From positions 113,151 to 177,150 of the forward strand of contig CAZBCG010000006.1 of the NCBI GenBank assembly GCA_964490705.1: a DNA stretch of 64,000 nt, read 5' to 3'. The DNA comes from Fodinibius sp964490705 (GTDB taxonomy: Bacteria > Bacteroidota > Rhodothermia > Balneolales > Balneolaceae). A program made the translations under genes and the position numbers. The notes beneath the pieces were generated by a model. That model worked only from the letters and a program-made list of their open reading frames with translations. It was not told where the DNA came from and ran no database searches. Shown here one piece after another: positions 1 to 9,094 of the stretch; the stretch's first letter is position 1; every line of letters starts with the position of its first letter.

Positions 1-1
1 A

Positions 2-427
2 AATCGCAAACGAGGCGACTATCGAAATATCGGGTTATTAATCTTGCGCATTGGCCTTGGCATTATGTTTATCTTGCACGGATATCCGAAAATGTTTGGC
101 GGGCCGGAAATATGGACTGAGGTCGGTGGTGCAATGCAATACCTGGGTATTGATACAGCTCCCATGTTTTTTGGATTTATGGCGGGAGTTATCGAATTTT
201 TTGGCGGTATATTTTTAATCGGCGGACTCTTTTTCACCCCTACCACATTTTGTTTAATGCTTGTAATGCTTGCGGCTACAGCAAAACATATTGGGGCCGC
301 CGATGGATTTGCAAGCTATTCGCACAGCATAGAAATAGCTATCGTTTTTCTGAGCCTGCTCTTTATCGGACCGGGAAAGTTGAGCCTGGACAGAAAGTTG
401 CAAGCCAAACGAAACCGCCGTTATTAA
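2..427 (+). CDS. DoxX family membrane protein (5' end outside window)
   Basis: The frame is open to the left edge and reads through the TTG at 44, so the true start lies before the window; what is visible is the C-terminal ~141 residues. The segment LRIGLGIMFILHGYPKMFGG and three further hydrophobic stretches match the four-helix DoxX/DoxD family of inner-membrane proteins. Some members work with quinone or thiosulfate oxidation, but most have no assigned role. The tail is basic and ends in KRNRRY, as expected for a cytoplasmic end. It is followed after 25 bases by a secreted propeller gene on the same strand. Family assignment is fairly secure; function is not inferable. Confidence 0.8.
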   Translation, partial: NRKRGDYRNIGLLILRIGLGIMFILHGYPKMFGGPEIWTEVGGAMQYLGIDTAPMFFGFMAGVIEFFGGIFLIGGLFFTPTTFCLMLVMLAATAKHIGAADGFASYSHSIEIAIVFLSLLFIGPGKLSLDRKLQAKRNRRY

Positions 428-452
428 ATCTAAAACAACTTGTGTGTAGCTT

Positions 453-1433
453 ATGAAAATCATTCTTACGACAATCATTTCTGTTTTACTGGCATTTTCT
501 CCCCTTGAGTTGCTAGCACAAAATCACATCCTGATCCTCAACAAATCCGACAATACCGCTTGGCAACTCAATGCCGAAACCGGCGAAAAAAATGCCGAGT
601 ACAAAACAGGCACTGCTCCGCATGAAGTTGCCGTTTCCCCGGATCGGAGCCGGGCAATCATCACTAATTACGGCGGTGACACACCGGGTAATTCACTCAC
701 CATTGTTGATTTGGAAAGCCAAGAAGTAAGTAAAACAATTTCGCTTGGTGATTATCAGCGACCGCATGGCGTGCAATGGTTTTCTGATGGCAAACGAGCA
801 ATCGTCACGGCAGAAGTTCAACAATCCGTAGTAATTGTGGATATTGATTCGGGAAAAATCTTATCCAGTATTGAAACAGGGCAACAGGTTTCGCATATGG
901 TCGCCCTGGCCAATAACGAGCAAACTGCCTATGTGACAAATTTGGGATCGGGTTCGGTGAATATCCTCGACCTTACCACAAAAAAATCAACCGACATAAT
1001 TAAGACTGGAGACGGCACCGAAGGCATCACTACCATCCCAAACAAAAACGAAGTTTGGATCACCAATCGCAGCGCTAATACCGTTTCTATTCTGGAAACT
1101 ACTGGCAATAAAATTATTGAAACGCTTAATAGCTCCTCATTCCCCATTCGGGCCGAGGTTTCCAATGATGGGAAATTCGTTGCCGTTTCGAATGCAGAAT
1201 CAAGCGAAGTGACCATTTTTGATGTAGCAAGTCGAAAGCAAATTCAAAAGATTTCTACGGTTGAAGGGAACCAGCAGGGAATGCCTATCGGACTAACATT
1301 TTCTGATGATGGCAATCGACTTTTTGTAGCCAATAGTAATATCGACCAGATTGCAGTAATCGATACGAACTCCTGGAAGGTAATCAAACAATTTGATACC
1401 GGAGCCACGCCCGACGGCATTGCTTATTTCTAA
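453..1433 (+). CDS. YncE/YVTN-type beta-propeller protein, secreted
   Basis: 326 residues. An N-terminal signal peptide (about residues 1-22, ending LLAQ) is followed by repeats of ~40 residues with the pattern 'G..P..v..spdg...v.n...s.tv.vid' characteristic of YVTN/YncE seven-bladed propellers, for example PHEVAVSPDRSRAIITNYGG near residue 50. Such proteins are periplasmic; ligand and reaction are generally unknown. The start is ATG 453, directly before the signal peptide. It ends 21 bases before the alcohol dehydrogenase, so the two may be co-transcribed. Confidence 0.85.
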   Translation: MKIILTTIISVLLAFSPLELLAQNHILILNKSDNTAWQLNAETGEKNAEYKTGTAPHEVAVSPDRSRAIITNYGGDTPGNSLTIVDLESQEVSKTISLGDYQRPHGVQWFSDGKRAIVTAEVQQSVVIVDIDSGKILSSIETGQQVSHMVALANNEQTAYVTNLGSGSVNILDLTTKKSTDIIKTGDGTEGITTIPNKNEVWITNRSANTVSILETTGNKIIETLNSSSFPIRAEVSNDGKFVAVSNAESSEVTIFDVASRKQIQKISTVEGNQQGMPIGLTFSDDGNRLFVANSNIDQIAVIDTNSWKVIKQFDTGATPDGIAYF

Positions 1434-1454
1434 AAATCTCTATGATTTTGTGCT

Positions 1455-2447
1455 ATGAAAGCAATGGTTTTACATACCGTCGGGGAACCGCTTGAACTTC
1501 GAGATCTAGCCGTACCCCAACCGGATGAACACCAACTGCTGCTCAAGGTCCAAAGCTGTGGCATCTGCCGCACCGATCTGCACATTGTGGATGAAGAACT
1601 CGAAAACCCCAACCTGCCGCTCATCCTTGGACATCAAATTGTGGGCACGGTGCAAGAAATAGGCGCTGACGTTTCGGGATTTTCAACCGGAGACAAAGTG
1701 GGCGTCCCGTGGCTCGGTTCAACCTGCGGACACTGTGAATTTTGTCAATCCGATCAGGAAAACCTCTGCGACAATGCCCAGTTTACTGGCTATAATATCA
1801 ACGGTGGATTTGCAGAATACGCCGTCGCCAGCGGGCGATTTTGTTTTCCCATTCCCGATGAATATCCGGCTACACAAGCCGCGCCGTTGCTTTGCGCAGG
1901 ATTGATTGGCTACCGGTCGCTCCGCAAAACAGGTGATGCGCAAACGCTCGGTTTCTATGGATTTGGATCGGCTGCCCATATCTTAACGCAAGTAGCCTTA
2001 CACCAAGGAAAAGAAGTATTTGCGTTTACACGTCCCGGTGACGAAAAAGGACAGGAATTTGCACGTTCACTGGGTGCTACTTGGGCCGGCGGTTCGGAAA
2101 CGCTACCTCCCCAAAAATTAGACGCCGCCATCATTTTTGCACCCGTCGGACCGCTCGTTCCCCAAGCACTCAAAGCCGTTAAGAAAGGCGGGAAGGTTGT
2201 TTGTGCGGGCATCCACATGAGTGATATTCCAAGCTTCTCATACAGCGACTTATGGGAAGAACGGTCGATCGAATCCGTCGCGAATCTCACCAGAAAAGAC
2301 GGAACCGAATTTATGAAGCTGGCTCCACAGATCCCGGTCGAATCCCAAGTCACTACTTATCCGCTGGCAAAAGCCAACCAAGCACTTGATGACCTGCGAG
2401 CCGGGAATTTCGAAGGCTCGGCCGTGCTCGATATTGCTTCCAGCTGA
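1455..2447 (+). CDS. Zinc-dependent alcohol dehydrogenase family protein
   Basis: 330 residues, medium-chain dehydrogenase/reductase. Visible are the catalytic zinc ligands in SCGICRTDLH (~residue 37) and GHQIVG (~59), the four-cysteine structural zinc lobe CGHCEFCQSDQENLC (~92-106), and a Rossmann segment GFYGFGSAAH (~155). The sequence matches the AdhA-like group that oxidises or reduces simple alcohols and aldehydes with NAD(P). It uses ATG 1455 and is probably transcribed with the propeller gene upstream. Substrate cannot be read from sequence. Confidence 0.88.
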   Translation: MKAMVLHTVGEPLELRDLAVPQPDEHQLLLKVQSCGICRTDLHIVDEELENPNLPLILGHQIVGTVQEIGADVSGFSTGDKVGVPWLGSTCGHCEFCQSDQENLCDNAQFTGYNINGGFAEYAVASGRFCFPIPDEYPATQAAPLLCAGLIGYRSLRKTGDAQTLGFYGFGSAAHILTQVALHQGKEVFAFTRPGDEKGQEFARSLGATWAGGSETLPPQKLDAAIIFAPVGPLVPQALKAVKKGGKVVCAGIHMSDIPSFSYSDLWEERSIESVANLTRKDGTEFMKLAPQIPVESQVTTYPLAKANQALDDLRAGNFEGSAVLDIASS

Positions 2448-2462
2448 TTCCATACTCAAAAC

Positions 2463-2503
2463 CTTTCTGACATCGCGCTGGATTCTTCGTATATTTGGCG
2501 CTT
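2463..2503 (+). promoter_or_regulatory. Bacteroidota-type promoter for isocitrate dehydrogenase
   Basis: TATATTTG at 2490-2497 is a perfect match to the Bacteroidota -7 consensus TAnnTTTG. TTTCTG lies about 20 bases upstream where the -33 TTG element is expected (one mismatch). The predicted start of transcription leaves a ~50-base leader before ATG 2556. Confidence 0.55.
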
Positions 2504-2555
2504 ATCGAACGAAGTTTGAACTTTTTTTAAATCTGTCTAAACGAACTGTTTTCTC

Positions 2556-3560
2556 ATGCATGATGTAGTTTTAATTCCCGGCGACGGTATCGGTCCCGAA
2601 ATCACAAAAGCAGTAACCACAATCTTTGATGAGGCCGGTGCCGACATCAACTGGATTGAGCGTACCGCAGGACTCACCGCGCACGAAGAACTCGACAATC
2701 CCCTGCCCGATGATACGATTGAAGCCATCGACAAGTATCGCATTGCGCTTAAAGGTCCGCTGACGACCCCGGTTGGCGCAGGATTCCGATCCGTGAATGT
2801 GGCCATGCGCAAAAAATTCCAGCTCTACAGCAACATCCGTCCGGCGAAAACCCTGCCGCACATCCACAGTCGATTTGAAGACGTGGATTTGGTGATGTTT
2901 CGCGAAAATACTGAGGGACTGTATATCGGCAAAGAACAGTGGGTAAAAGAAGATAGCCATGCCGAAAGTATTGCCGTGGTAACCCGCGATGCCAGCGAAA
3001 AGGTGATCCGAGCGGCCTTTGAATATGCCAAAAAGAAAGATCGCGACAAGGTTACGCTCATTCACAAAGCGAACATCCTAAAGTTTACTTGTGGGCTTTT
3101 TCTCGAAGTCGGCGAAGAGATTTCTGCCGATTATCCCGATATTGAATACGAAGATCTGATCGTGGATAACATGGCCATGCAGATGGTGATGCGTCCCGAG
3201 CAGTTCGATGTCATTGTTACCACCAATCTTTTTGGGGATATTCTTTCCGATCTTGCGTCAGGATTGGTTGGCGGACTCGGCCTGACCGGAGCTGCAAATA
3301 TTGGCGACGATGCCGCGATGTTTGAGGCTGTCCACGGTTCAGCGCCCGACATTGCCGGTCAAAACAAAGCCAATCCTATTGCGTTTTTGCTTTCGGGATT
3401 GATGCTACTCGAGCATCTCGATGAGCATGACTTGGCAGAGCGCATCCGACAGGCAGTCTATTACACGCTCGAAGATAAATCCGTTTGCACCCCTGATATT
3501 AGTGGTAGTGGATCCACAACGGCCTTTACCGAAGCCGTCTGCAAAAACCTAAATCGGTAA
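2556..3560 (+). CDS. Isocitrate dehydrogenase, NAD-type (isocitrate/isopropylmalate family)
   Basis: 334 residues, full length for the homo-oligomeric NAD-dependent class. Converts isocitrate to 2-oxoglutarate and CO2 in the TCA cycle. Visible: IPGDGIGPE at the N-terminus; the substrate loop GFRSVNVAMRKKFQLYSNIRP (~80-100) with the Ser-x-Asn typical of isocitrate enzymes rather than LeuB; FRENTEGLYIG with the catalytic Tyr (~118); the catalytic Lys in IHKANILK (~170); metal Asp residues in DNMAMQ and FGDILSD; and the nucleotide loop HGSAPDIAGQNKANP. The absence of Arg/Lys pairs in that loop favours NAD. A homoisocitrate or isopropylmalate role is less likely because no leu or lys genes are nearby. 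Confidence 0.85.
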   Translation: MHDVVLIPGDGIGPEITKAVTTIFDEAGADINWIERTAGLTAHEELDNPLPDDTIEAIDKYRIALKGPLTTPVGAGFRSVNVAMRKKFQLYSNIRPAKTLPHIHSRFEDVDLVMFRENTEGLYIGKEQWVKEDSHAESIAVVTRDASEKVIRAAFEYAKKKDRDKVTLIHKANILKFTCGLFLEVGEEISADYPDIEYEDLIVDNMAMQMVMRPEQFDVIVTTNLFGDILSDLASGLVGGLGLTGAANIGDDAAMFEAVHGSAPDIAGQNKANPIAFLLSGLMLLEHLDEHDLAERIRQAVYYTLEDKSVCTPDISGSGSTTAFTEAVCKNLNR

Positions 3561-3570
3561 AGCTGTAAAA

Positions 3571-3616
3571 AACATTGCGTATCGGGCATTATTTTGAGAG
3601 TTCGCGATACGCAATT
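3571..3616. terminator. Long-loop inverted repeat after isocitrate dehydrogenase
   Basis: ATTGCGTATCG at 3574 is mirrored by CGATACGCAAT ending near 3614, giving an 11-bp perfect stem around a ~20-base loop. No U-tract follows, so its role as a terminator is uncertain. Confidence 0.35.
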
Positions 3617-3650
3617 TATAGGGAGCTTTGCAAAACCCTAAAAAGCCTAG

Positions 3651-3755
3651 CCTGTCATCTCGACCGGCAGGGAGAGATCTTTGTTTAAGCGAATTCAAGG
3701 TCGGAAAAACAAAGATTTTTCTCGTCGTTGCACTCGTTTGAAATAACGAGACGAG
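3651..3755. repeat. Dispersed intergenic repeat (TGTCATCTCGACCG type)
   Basis: Non-coding segment containing 'CTGTCATCTCGACCGGCAGG' followed by GAGAGATCT and, on the far side, AACGAGACGAGG. It resembles the other intergenic 'GTCAT-CTGAA...AGATC' repeats in this window in wording and position between genes. Probably a mobile or REP-like intergenic repeat rather than a gene. Confidence 0.4.
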
Positions 3756-3776
3756 GGGGGCAAAGGCCCTTTATAT

Positions 3777-4265
3777 TTAATCCAGGGATAAAAAACCTGC
3801 GCTCATCTTCTTCGTATCGATCAAGGCAATAGTAGCTTCGCCGTCAAATCCGTGAGCCGTACCGGGATTCACCGCCAGCGTTTCGTTGATCATCTCGGCC
3901 TTTTTTTCATGCGTATGTCCCAATACCACAAGATCATAATTCCCGCACTGTTCCAGTGCAGCGGTGATGGGCGCATCAGTTCCGTGATATAAGGCAATGC
4001 GCTTTCCATCGATCTTGAGATCCCCGAAACTGCCAAAATGTTCGGCGTCGATGGCTCGAAATTTGTCCAGCAACAAATAATGATCACCGTCATTGTTACC
4101 GAATACTCCTTTGAGGGGCAATCCTTCGAAGGGCGGAACCGTAAAGGGACTGCAAAAATCCCCGGCGTGCAGGACAACATCCACAGAGCGGTTTTTAAAT
4201 ATTTCGACGGCCTGCTCTATGTTTGGAACGTGATCGTGGGAATCAGAAATCAAGCCAATAAGCAT
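3777..4265 (-). CDS. YfcE/MJ0936-family phosphodiesterase
   Basis: 162 residues, the normal size for this calcineurin-like group. Metal-binding motifs are all present: SDSHDH (residues 7-12), GD (~36), GNND (~57), HG (~93) and GHTH (~115). These enzymes hydrolyse phosphodiesters in vitro; the physiological substrate is usually unknown. ATG at 4265. It is the distal member of a minus-strand series with the TPR gene upstream (39 bases apart). Confidence 0.88.
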   Translation of the reverse strand: MLIGLISDSHDHVPNIEQAVEIFKNRSVDVVLHAGDFCSPFTVPPFEGLPLKGVFGNNDGDHYLLLDKFRAIDAEHFGSFGDLKIDGKRIALYHGTDAPITAALEQCGNYDLVVLGHTHEKKAEMINETLAVNPGTAHGFDGEATIALIDTKKMSAGFLSLD

Positions 4266-4304
4266 AACGTTTGTACCTTTCTTCCATTTTGAGAAGGATA
4301 ACAG

Positions 4305-5462
4305 TTATTCTTCTATTGTTGCAAGCAGTTCTCTAGCGCGTTCCCGATAGCCATTGTCAACATCGGCTTCGCTTACTTTTTTAAGATAATACTTTGCTTC
4401 ATCCGGTTTATTCTGTTCGTAAAGCAAATCTCCAGCCAGATATCCCGACACCACATAAAAAGAACGCTCTTTTGTACGGGGCAGTTGTTGACTGACTTCA
4501 AATGATTTTTGATAGGCCTCCAGCGCCGCCTGATCATCTTCTCTTTGCTCCAAAATGCGCCCCTTCCACGCCAACAATTCTTCCTGCATCACTTTAAAAT
4601 GCGGAAGATTATCCTCTTTCCACCGCTGTAACGTTTGCTGGATAAAATTCAAGGCCTCATCGTGCTTGCCTCGTTTATAATAACTTTTTGCCAGCACCCG
4701 AGCATAGTAATTATTGTTGGGATATTGATTTTGCAGCGTTTCAAATTGACGAACCGCAACCTCGTAGTCATTCTCATAATTGTAATTGATATTACCGAGA
4801 AAATATGCGGCCTCGGCCCGGGCAAAAATTGCTTCTTCGGATGCTTCTCGAATAAACACCAATCCCTTTTCCTTGTTCCCGGACGGCATCGCCCAGGAAA
4901 CCGTTTTAACAATGGGATACTCTTCGGGCAGATAGGCCGTGTAGTATAGCTTCAAGCCCTCGGCCAGTTTTAAATCCGGCAGATCGGGCTGCTGATCCCG
5001 CAAATAATTGTAGGCATTCAATGCTTTTCGGGCAAAATTCATGCTCGTCAGCCAGTTGCCACGATTGGCATTATGCCGTGCCAGGTAGCCATTGCTTATC
5101 GCGCGGACAATCAACCCATCGGCATGCGAAGGCTGATTGTGGAGCAATTTGCCGGCCTGATAATCAACCCGCTTCATGATATTGACAAACTGCTCATCGT
5201 GCGATGTATCCTCCAGATCCGAAAGCACTTTCCACCAAAATTCGATACCATCCAACACCATCCAAAGCGGGTGGTCGGGATACTGGTTTTTCCACGGCGC
5301 AAGACGAGCATCGGCGCCATCAAAATTGAAATTATAAATAGAGTCAATAGCAGCAGTTGCATCAGTACGAAAATCGGAATCATTAATTAGCTCAGGCGGT
5401 TGGGCGCGGGCGGACAGCGCTAACCCAAGCAGCAGTGCGACTAAAAAAATATATCGGCGCAT
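4305..5462 (-). CDS. Exported TPR-repeat protein
   Basis: The open frame extends to 5696, but ATG at 5462 is chosen because it opens a signal peptide (MRRYIFLVALLLGLALSARA) and is preceded by AAGAGAA; the longer form would run into the hydrolase gene. The resulting 385-residue periplasmic or secreted protein has several helical ~34-residue TPR-like units, e.g. around ARAEAAYFLGNINYNYEN and YYARVLAKSYYKRGKHDEAL, that usually form protein-binding scaffolds. No catalytic motif seen. Neighbours do not indicate a partner. Confidence 0.75.
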   Translation of the reverse strand: MRRYIFLVALLLGLALSARAQPPELINDSDFRTDATAAIDSIYNFNFDGADARLAPWKNQYPDHPLWMVLDGIEFWWKVLSDLEDTSHDEQFVNIMKRVDYQAGKLLHNQPSHADGLIVRAISNGYLARHNANRGNWLTSMNFARKALNAYNYLRDQQPDLPDLKLAEGLKLYYTAYLPEEYPIVKTVSWAMPSGNKEKGLVFIREASEEAIFARAEAAYFLGNINYNYENDYEVAVRQFETLQNQYPNNNYYARVLAKSYYKRGKHDEALNFIQQTLQRWKEDNLPHFKVMQEELLAWKGRILEQREDDQAALEAYQKSFEVSQQLPRTKERSFYVVSGYLAGDLLYEQNKPDEAKYYLKKVSEADVDNGYRERARELLATIEE

Positions 5463-5499
5463 ATTCTCTTTTTTCGTAGTTAACCGGATGGATGATCCA

Positions 5500-6375
5500 T
5501 TATTGCAAATGATCCTGAAACCATGCCGTGGTATAGGTAAGTACTTGCTGAAAAGCAGCAGGAAAATTATCCTCTTCAAAAGGGTGCGCAGTATCAAAGG
5601 TATGTCCCGAACCGGGTATAAGTTTAAGATCTTTTTGATCCGATGCACAATTGCGATACAGTTGCTCGGCATTTTCGTGCGAGACAGCGTCATCACCCTT
5701 GGAATGAATAAACAGGGCCGGAATATTGAGCTCTCGAGCCCGCTTTACCGCCATCAGTCGATCGGCATTTTCGAGCGCATCTTTATAGACCACATCGTTG
5801 ACCGGCATCATTTGTCCAGTGCGGCCATTTTTAATTTCGGTAACGCCTTTGCTTTCCCAGTCAGTAATCATCTGGTCACTCCAGCGGGCATTATAATCGG
5901 CCACGGCCGACCATGTGACCAGGCATCCGATCTCGGCGTATTCTGCTGCCGCCGCTACCGCCGTATGTCCACCGCGAGAATGACCAAGAAGGCCCATCTT
6001 ATTTAGATCAATACGACTAAGATCAGGAAAAACTTCTCCGTTTTGAATGGCAGAAATTACGGTGCGCACATCATCCAGATCTTGGCTCAGCGTTTCGCGG
6101 GCAAACAGATCCAGCTGATCAAATTCGGTCATACTCTCTCCCACACCGTTGAGCGAAAAGTTCATCGCCACAACAGCAAATCCCGCGGCACTCAATTCAG
6201 CACACGCGTCGGGGAATGCACCCCAGTCTTTGAATCCTTTAAATCCATGCAAAAAAAAGATGACGGGAAGTGATTTATCTCCTACCCCGGAAGGCAGGTA
6301 ATAATCATAATAGATAGGTAGCCCTTCATTTGATAAAACAGATCCTGAAGTCTTAGTAATAGTCGAATATTGCAT
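5500..6375 (-). CDS. Alpha/beta hydrolase (dienelactone-hydrolase-like)
   Basis: 291 residues, no signal peptide. The oxyanion region FFLHGFKGFKDWG (~40-52), the nucleophile elbow GHSRGG (~150) with Ser, a likely acid in KGDDAVS (~228) and the terminal His in GSGHTFD (~258) give a complete catalytic triad. It is a cytoplasmic serine hydrolase or esterase of unknown substrate. ATG 6375 follows a TTCAGGATGACA repeat on the opposite side of a 60-base gap. Confidence 0.82.
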   Translation of the reverse strand: MQYSTITKTSGSVLSNEGLPIYYDYYLPSGVGDKSLPVIFFLHGFKGFKDWGAFPDACAELSAAGFAVVAMNFSLNGVGESMTEFDQLDLFARETLSQDLDDVRTVISAIQNGEVFPDLSRIDLNKMGLLGHSRGGHTAVAAAAEYAEIGCLVTWSAVADYNARWSDQMITDWESKGVTEIKNGRTGQMMPVNDVVYKDALENADRLMAVKRARELNIPALFIHSKGDDAVSHENAEQLYRNCASDQKDLKLIPGSGHTFDTAHPFEEDNFPAAFQQVLTYTTAWFQDHLQ

Positions 6376-6400
6376 AACACTTACAGTACATTATCATGCA

Positions 6401-6428
6401 GATCCTGAAATAAATTCAGGATGACATG
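6401..6428. repeat. Intergenic repeat GATCCTGAA...TTCAGGATGACA, copy 1
   Basis: GATCCTGAAAT then AAATTCAGGATGACATG. The 26 bases beginning GATCCTGAAA are identical to the copy at 45273-45298; more divergent copies occur at 27967 and 29691. The arms CCTGAA/TTCAGG make it a short hairpin. It lies in the gap between rluB and the hydrolase. Confidence 0.7.
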
Positions 6429-6437
6429 GGTTTTTGA

Positions 6438-7232
6438 TTAGCTGTTATTAAAATCGAGCGTATCGAGTTTTACCATTTTGCGCAGGGCATTAATTTCACC
6501 TTTTTTGAGGTAGCGCCAGCGACCCATTTTTACCTCTTTGAGCGTAAGCCCGGCATATTCAACGCGCTTGAGTTTAGTCACTTCGGCCCCAAAATATTCT
6601 ACCATCCGTCGCACTAAGCGATTTCGTCCCTCAAAAATAGACATCACAAATCCATTGGGCGTGCGGGTTAATTTATGGGCCTCGGCGGGTCCGTCATCGA
6701 GTTCAATACCCTGCTGTAGTTTTTGCAATTCATCATCCTTCAGCTTGGGCTCGGATTCTACCTCATACGTTTTTCGCACCTGGTAACTGGGATGCATCAG
6801 CCGATTCGCCAGGTCACCATCGTTCGTTAAAATAAGCAATCCCATCGTATGGCGGTCAAGGCGCCCCACGGGATACACGCGCTTGCCCGTAGCATCATTG
6901 ATCTTGTCCATCACCGTATCACGTCCACGCGGATCGTCGGTGGTGGTAATCGTATCTTTGGGCTTGTTGAGCAGAATATAGACAAAGTTTTCGAGATTGA
7001 GCGTCTGTCCTTCTACCACCACTTTATCAGTACGCTTCACCTTCACTCCCATCTGGGTGACGACCTCGTCATTGACCTCCACCTTACCCGCGGCGATATA
7101 ATCATCGGCATCGCGACGCGAGCAAAATCCACAGTGAGCAATATATTTATTCAGGCGGATGAGCTCATCCTTGTCGTAATTCTGATCGGCTTGGTGGTGG
7201 GGTTCTTGATTATTCCTCTTCTTTCGACTCAT
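6438..7232 (-). CDS. rluB: 23S rRNA pseudouridine synthase, RsuA/RluB family
   Basis: 264 residues. An N-terminal S4 RNA-binding domain (LNKYIAHCGFCSRRDADDYI, ~28-47) precedes the RsuA/RluB catalytic domain with the signature GRLDRHTMGLLILTNDG (~120-136), where the Asp is catalytic. It isomerises uridine in rRNA during ribosome assembly. Its start overlaps the end of scpB by 23 bases, the classic scpB-rluB arrangement, which favours RluB over RsuA or RluE. A charged N-terminus (KKRNNQEPHHQ) precedes the S4 domain. Confidence 0.9.
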   Translation of the reverse strand: MSRKKRNNQEPHHQADQNYDKDELIRLNKYIAHCGFCSRRDADDYIAAGKVEVNDEVVTQMGVKVKRTDKVVVEGQTLNLENFVYILLNKPKDTITTTDDPRGRDTVMDKINDATGKRVYPVGRLDRHTMGLLILTNDGDLANRLMHPSYQVRKTYEVESEPKLKDDELQKLQQGIELDDGPAEAHKLTRTPNGFVMSIFEGRNRLVRRMVEYFGAEVTKLKRVEYAGLTLKEVKMGRWRYLKKGEINALRKMVKLDTLDFNNS

Positions 7233-8064
7233 TATCTGTCTCGTCCTCTACTTCATTCAATTCATTTTCTGATTCATCATCACTTTCTTCGTCTTCCTCA
7301 TCGTCGTCAAGCAGCAACTCGTCGGCCGTATATTCTTCCAAATCCGGGACTTCTACCTCGTCCTCATCAATCTTTTCAACGGCATCGATGAGTGAAAGGG
7401 CTGTTTCGGCCGCGTCTTCGTCATCGACTTTTTCCTGTAGATCTTTGAGCTCCAGCTGACGATCAAACAGGAACTGCCGGTGTTCAGCCATGTCATCATC
7501 TTTGAGAATTTCTTCGATTTCGCGCGGCTTGGGCAGCTCATCAATCGAGTTGATTCCAAAGTGTTTTAAAAAGTGCTTGGTGGTACGATAGAGCAGCGGT
7601 TTTCCGGGTGCATCCAACCGACCCGAAACCTCAATAAGCACTTTCTCCAACAGCTGACGCAGGATGTATCCCGAATCGACACCACGAATATCATCGACTT
7701 CGGGCTTGGTTACGGGCTGTTTGTAGGCCACAATGGCCAGCGTTTCTATCGCCGACTGTGACAGCTTACGATAGGCATTTTCGTGCTGAAAGATACTCAG
7801 CCAGGGTTCAAAACGTTTCTTAGTGGCAAACGTATATCCGCCGGCGACAAAATCAATCCGGAAAGCCAGCCCATTTTCTTCGTATCGCTGATTAAGTTTA
7901 TCCACAAAAGGTTCGATGGCATCGGTTTCGAGGCCAAGATTTTCTTCGCCCTTGGCAATAATCTCACAAATTTTTTCCTCCGAAATGGGCTCCGGACTGG
8001 CAAAAATAAGCGACTCTATCACCGACGATAGCCGCGTACCGTCAACAAATTGATAATCTTCCAT
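7210..8064 (-). CDS. scpB: Segregation and condensation protein B
   Basis: 284 residues. The tandem winged helices of ScpB fill residues ~8-190; LSQSAIETLAIVAYKQPVTKPEVDDIRGV (~98-126) is the family hallmark. The C-terminal ~95 residues are an acidic tail (long D/E runs), longer than in most ScpB proteins. ScpB bridges the SMC-ScpA complex in chromosome organisation; scpA is not in this window. It overlaps rluB downstream by 23 bases. Confidence 0.92.
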   Translation of the reverse strand: MEDYQFVDGTRLSSVIESLIFASPEPISEEKICEIIAKGEENLGLETDAIEPFVDKLNQRYEENGLAFRIDFVAGGYTFATKKRFEPWLSIFQHENAYRKLSQSAIETLAIVAYKQPVTKPEVDDIRGVDSGYILRQLLEKVLIEVSGRLDAPGKPLLYRTTKHFLKHFGINSIDELPKPREIEEILKDDDMAEHRQFLFDRQLELKDLQEKVDDEDAAETALSLIDAVEKIDEDEVEVPDLEEYTADELLLDDDEEDEESDDESENELNEVEDETDNESKEEE

Positions 8065-8140
8065 AACCTTTGTTATTGATGGGAATTTATAACTTCAGCT
8101 TGCCTCCCGTTCAAACGTGCCACAAAATAACAAAAAAAAG

Positions 8141-9094
8141 TTAACCTTCGTGCTCTCGGATAATAAAGAATCCATCATTCCCCTGATTCTGATACAGGGG
8201 CATCAGGATGTAACCATCGCATCGTGCGACAATTTTACCGTGCTGATCGCTGGCCAACCACTCTCCTTTTTTGATGGGCTGGAAGTTCTCGTAGCCCGGG
8301 CGCATCTGAAAATTATCACCCGGCTCAATAATATGTTGATAGACGAGCTGAGTTTCCACGGGCAAATATTGCGTATGCGACTGCAAATGCTTTTGATATT
8401 CCTTGATTTCGTCCACGTACTGCTCCTCGATACAGCCCACCGCCTGCAGCAGCAACATCAGCGAAGCAGTGGTGTTGTACTCGGTAAGCTGATGCTTATG
8501 CTGTCCGCCTTCCAGCCCAAATGAGATAAGACCTTGCTTCTGATAATACCCCAGTGCTGTCCCGCGCAACGATTCTTCAATCCCAAAAACCATAGGCACA
8601 TGCAAATTCGATAGCAACTTTCGCTGTTTGGGCTCGGAACTGGTGATTGTAAACATCCAACCATCGGCTGAGAAAGTATGCACATCAGCCAAAATTACCG
8701 GCCCATTGGAATTTTGCTTGATGTCATCCAGTATCATAAGCAAACTTTTAAGCTCTATCCGTTCGCTCGATTTTAGCTGATCTCCCGGCGTATTGCGAAC
8801 GTGATCGAGCACCGAGGGAAACCAGATACGATTCATATCCTCATCGATATAGCGCACGTTTTGTTCCAGCGCGCTAATATTTGCCCGAAGGGCCAGCAGC
8901 TGTCCGTTAATGGGCGGCTGTACCCCATCCAGCGTGCGCACCACATTTGAGATGGCCTCAACGCCGGCCCACTCGTTGCCATGCATGCCGCCCAAAACCA
9001 CCACAGTAGGCCCATCCGGATCGCCCTCGATAGAACCAATAATCCGCTTGTCAGATACTGATTTCGATGTTTCCGGTGTTGCCAATTTATTCAT
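8141..9094 (-). CDS. Succinylglutamate desuccinylase/aspartoacylase-type zinc hydrolase
   Basis: 317 residues. The M14-like AstE/AspA fold is shown by the zinc motif GGMHGNEWAGVEA (~35-47; His and Glu ligands), RANISAL, RYIDEDMNRIWF (~78-90) and the third zinc His in ADVHTFS (~135). These enzymes cleave N-acyl amino acids or related amides. ATG 9094 overlaps the end of the upstream GCS2-CBS ligase gene by 8 bases, so the two are translationally coupled. That pairing suggests one enzyme makes an amide that the other hydrolyses or trims; the substrate is unknown. Confidence 0.82.
   Translation of the reverse strand: MNKLATPETSKSVSDKRIIGSIEGDPDGPTVVVLGGMHGNEWAGVEAISNVVRTLDGVQPPINGQLLALRANISALEQNVRYIDEDMNRIWFPSVLDHVRNTPGDQLKSSERIELKSLLMILDDIKQNSNGPVILADVHTFSADGWMFTITSSEPKQRKLLSNLHVPMVFGIEESLRGTALGYYQKQGLISFGLEGGQHKHQLTEYNTTASLMLLLQAVGCIEEQYVDEIKEYQKHLQSHTQYLPVETQLVYQHIIEPGDNFQMRPGYENFQPIKKGEWLASDQHGKIVARCDGYILMPLYQNQGNDGFFIIREHEG

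Noticed and set aside
3561..3776. A gene between isocitrate dehydrogenase and the phosphodiesterase
   Set aside because: No frame longer than a few dozen codons; the DNA is an inverted repeat and an intergenic repeat.
4305..5696. The long 463-residue form of the TPR protein
   Set aside because: The first 78 residues overlap the hydrolase gene; a proper signal peptide and upstream AAGAGAA sit at the internal ATG 5462.
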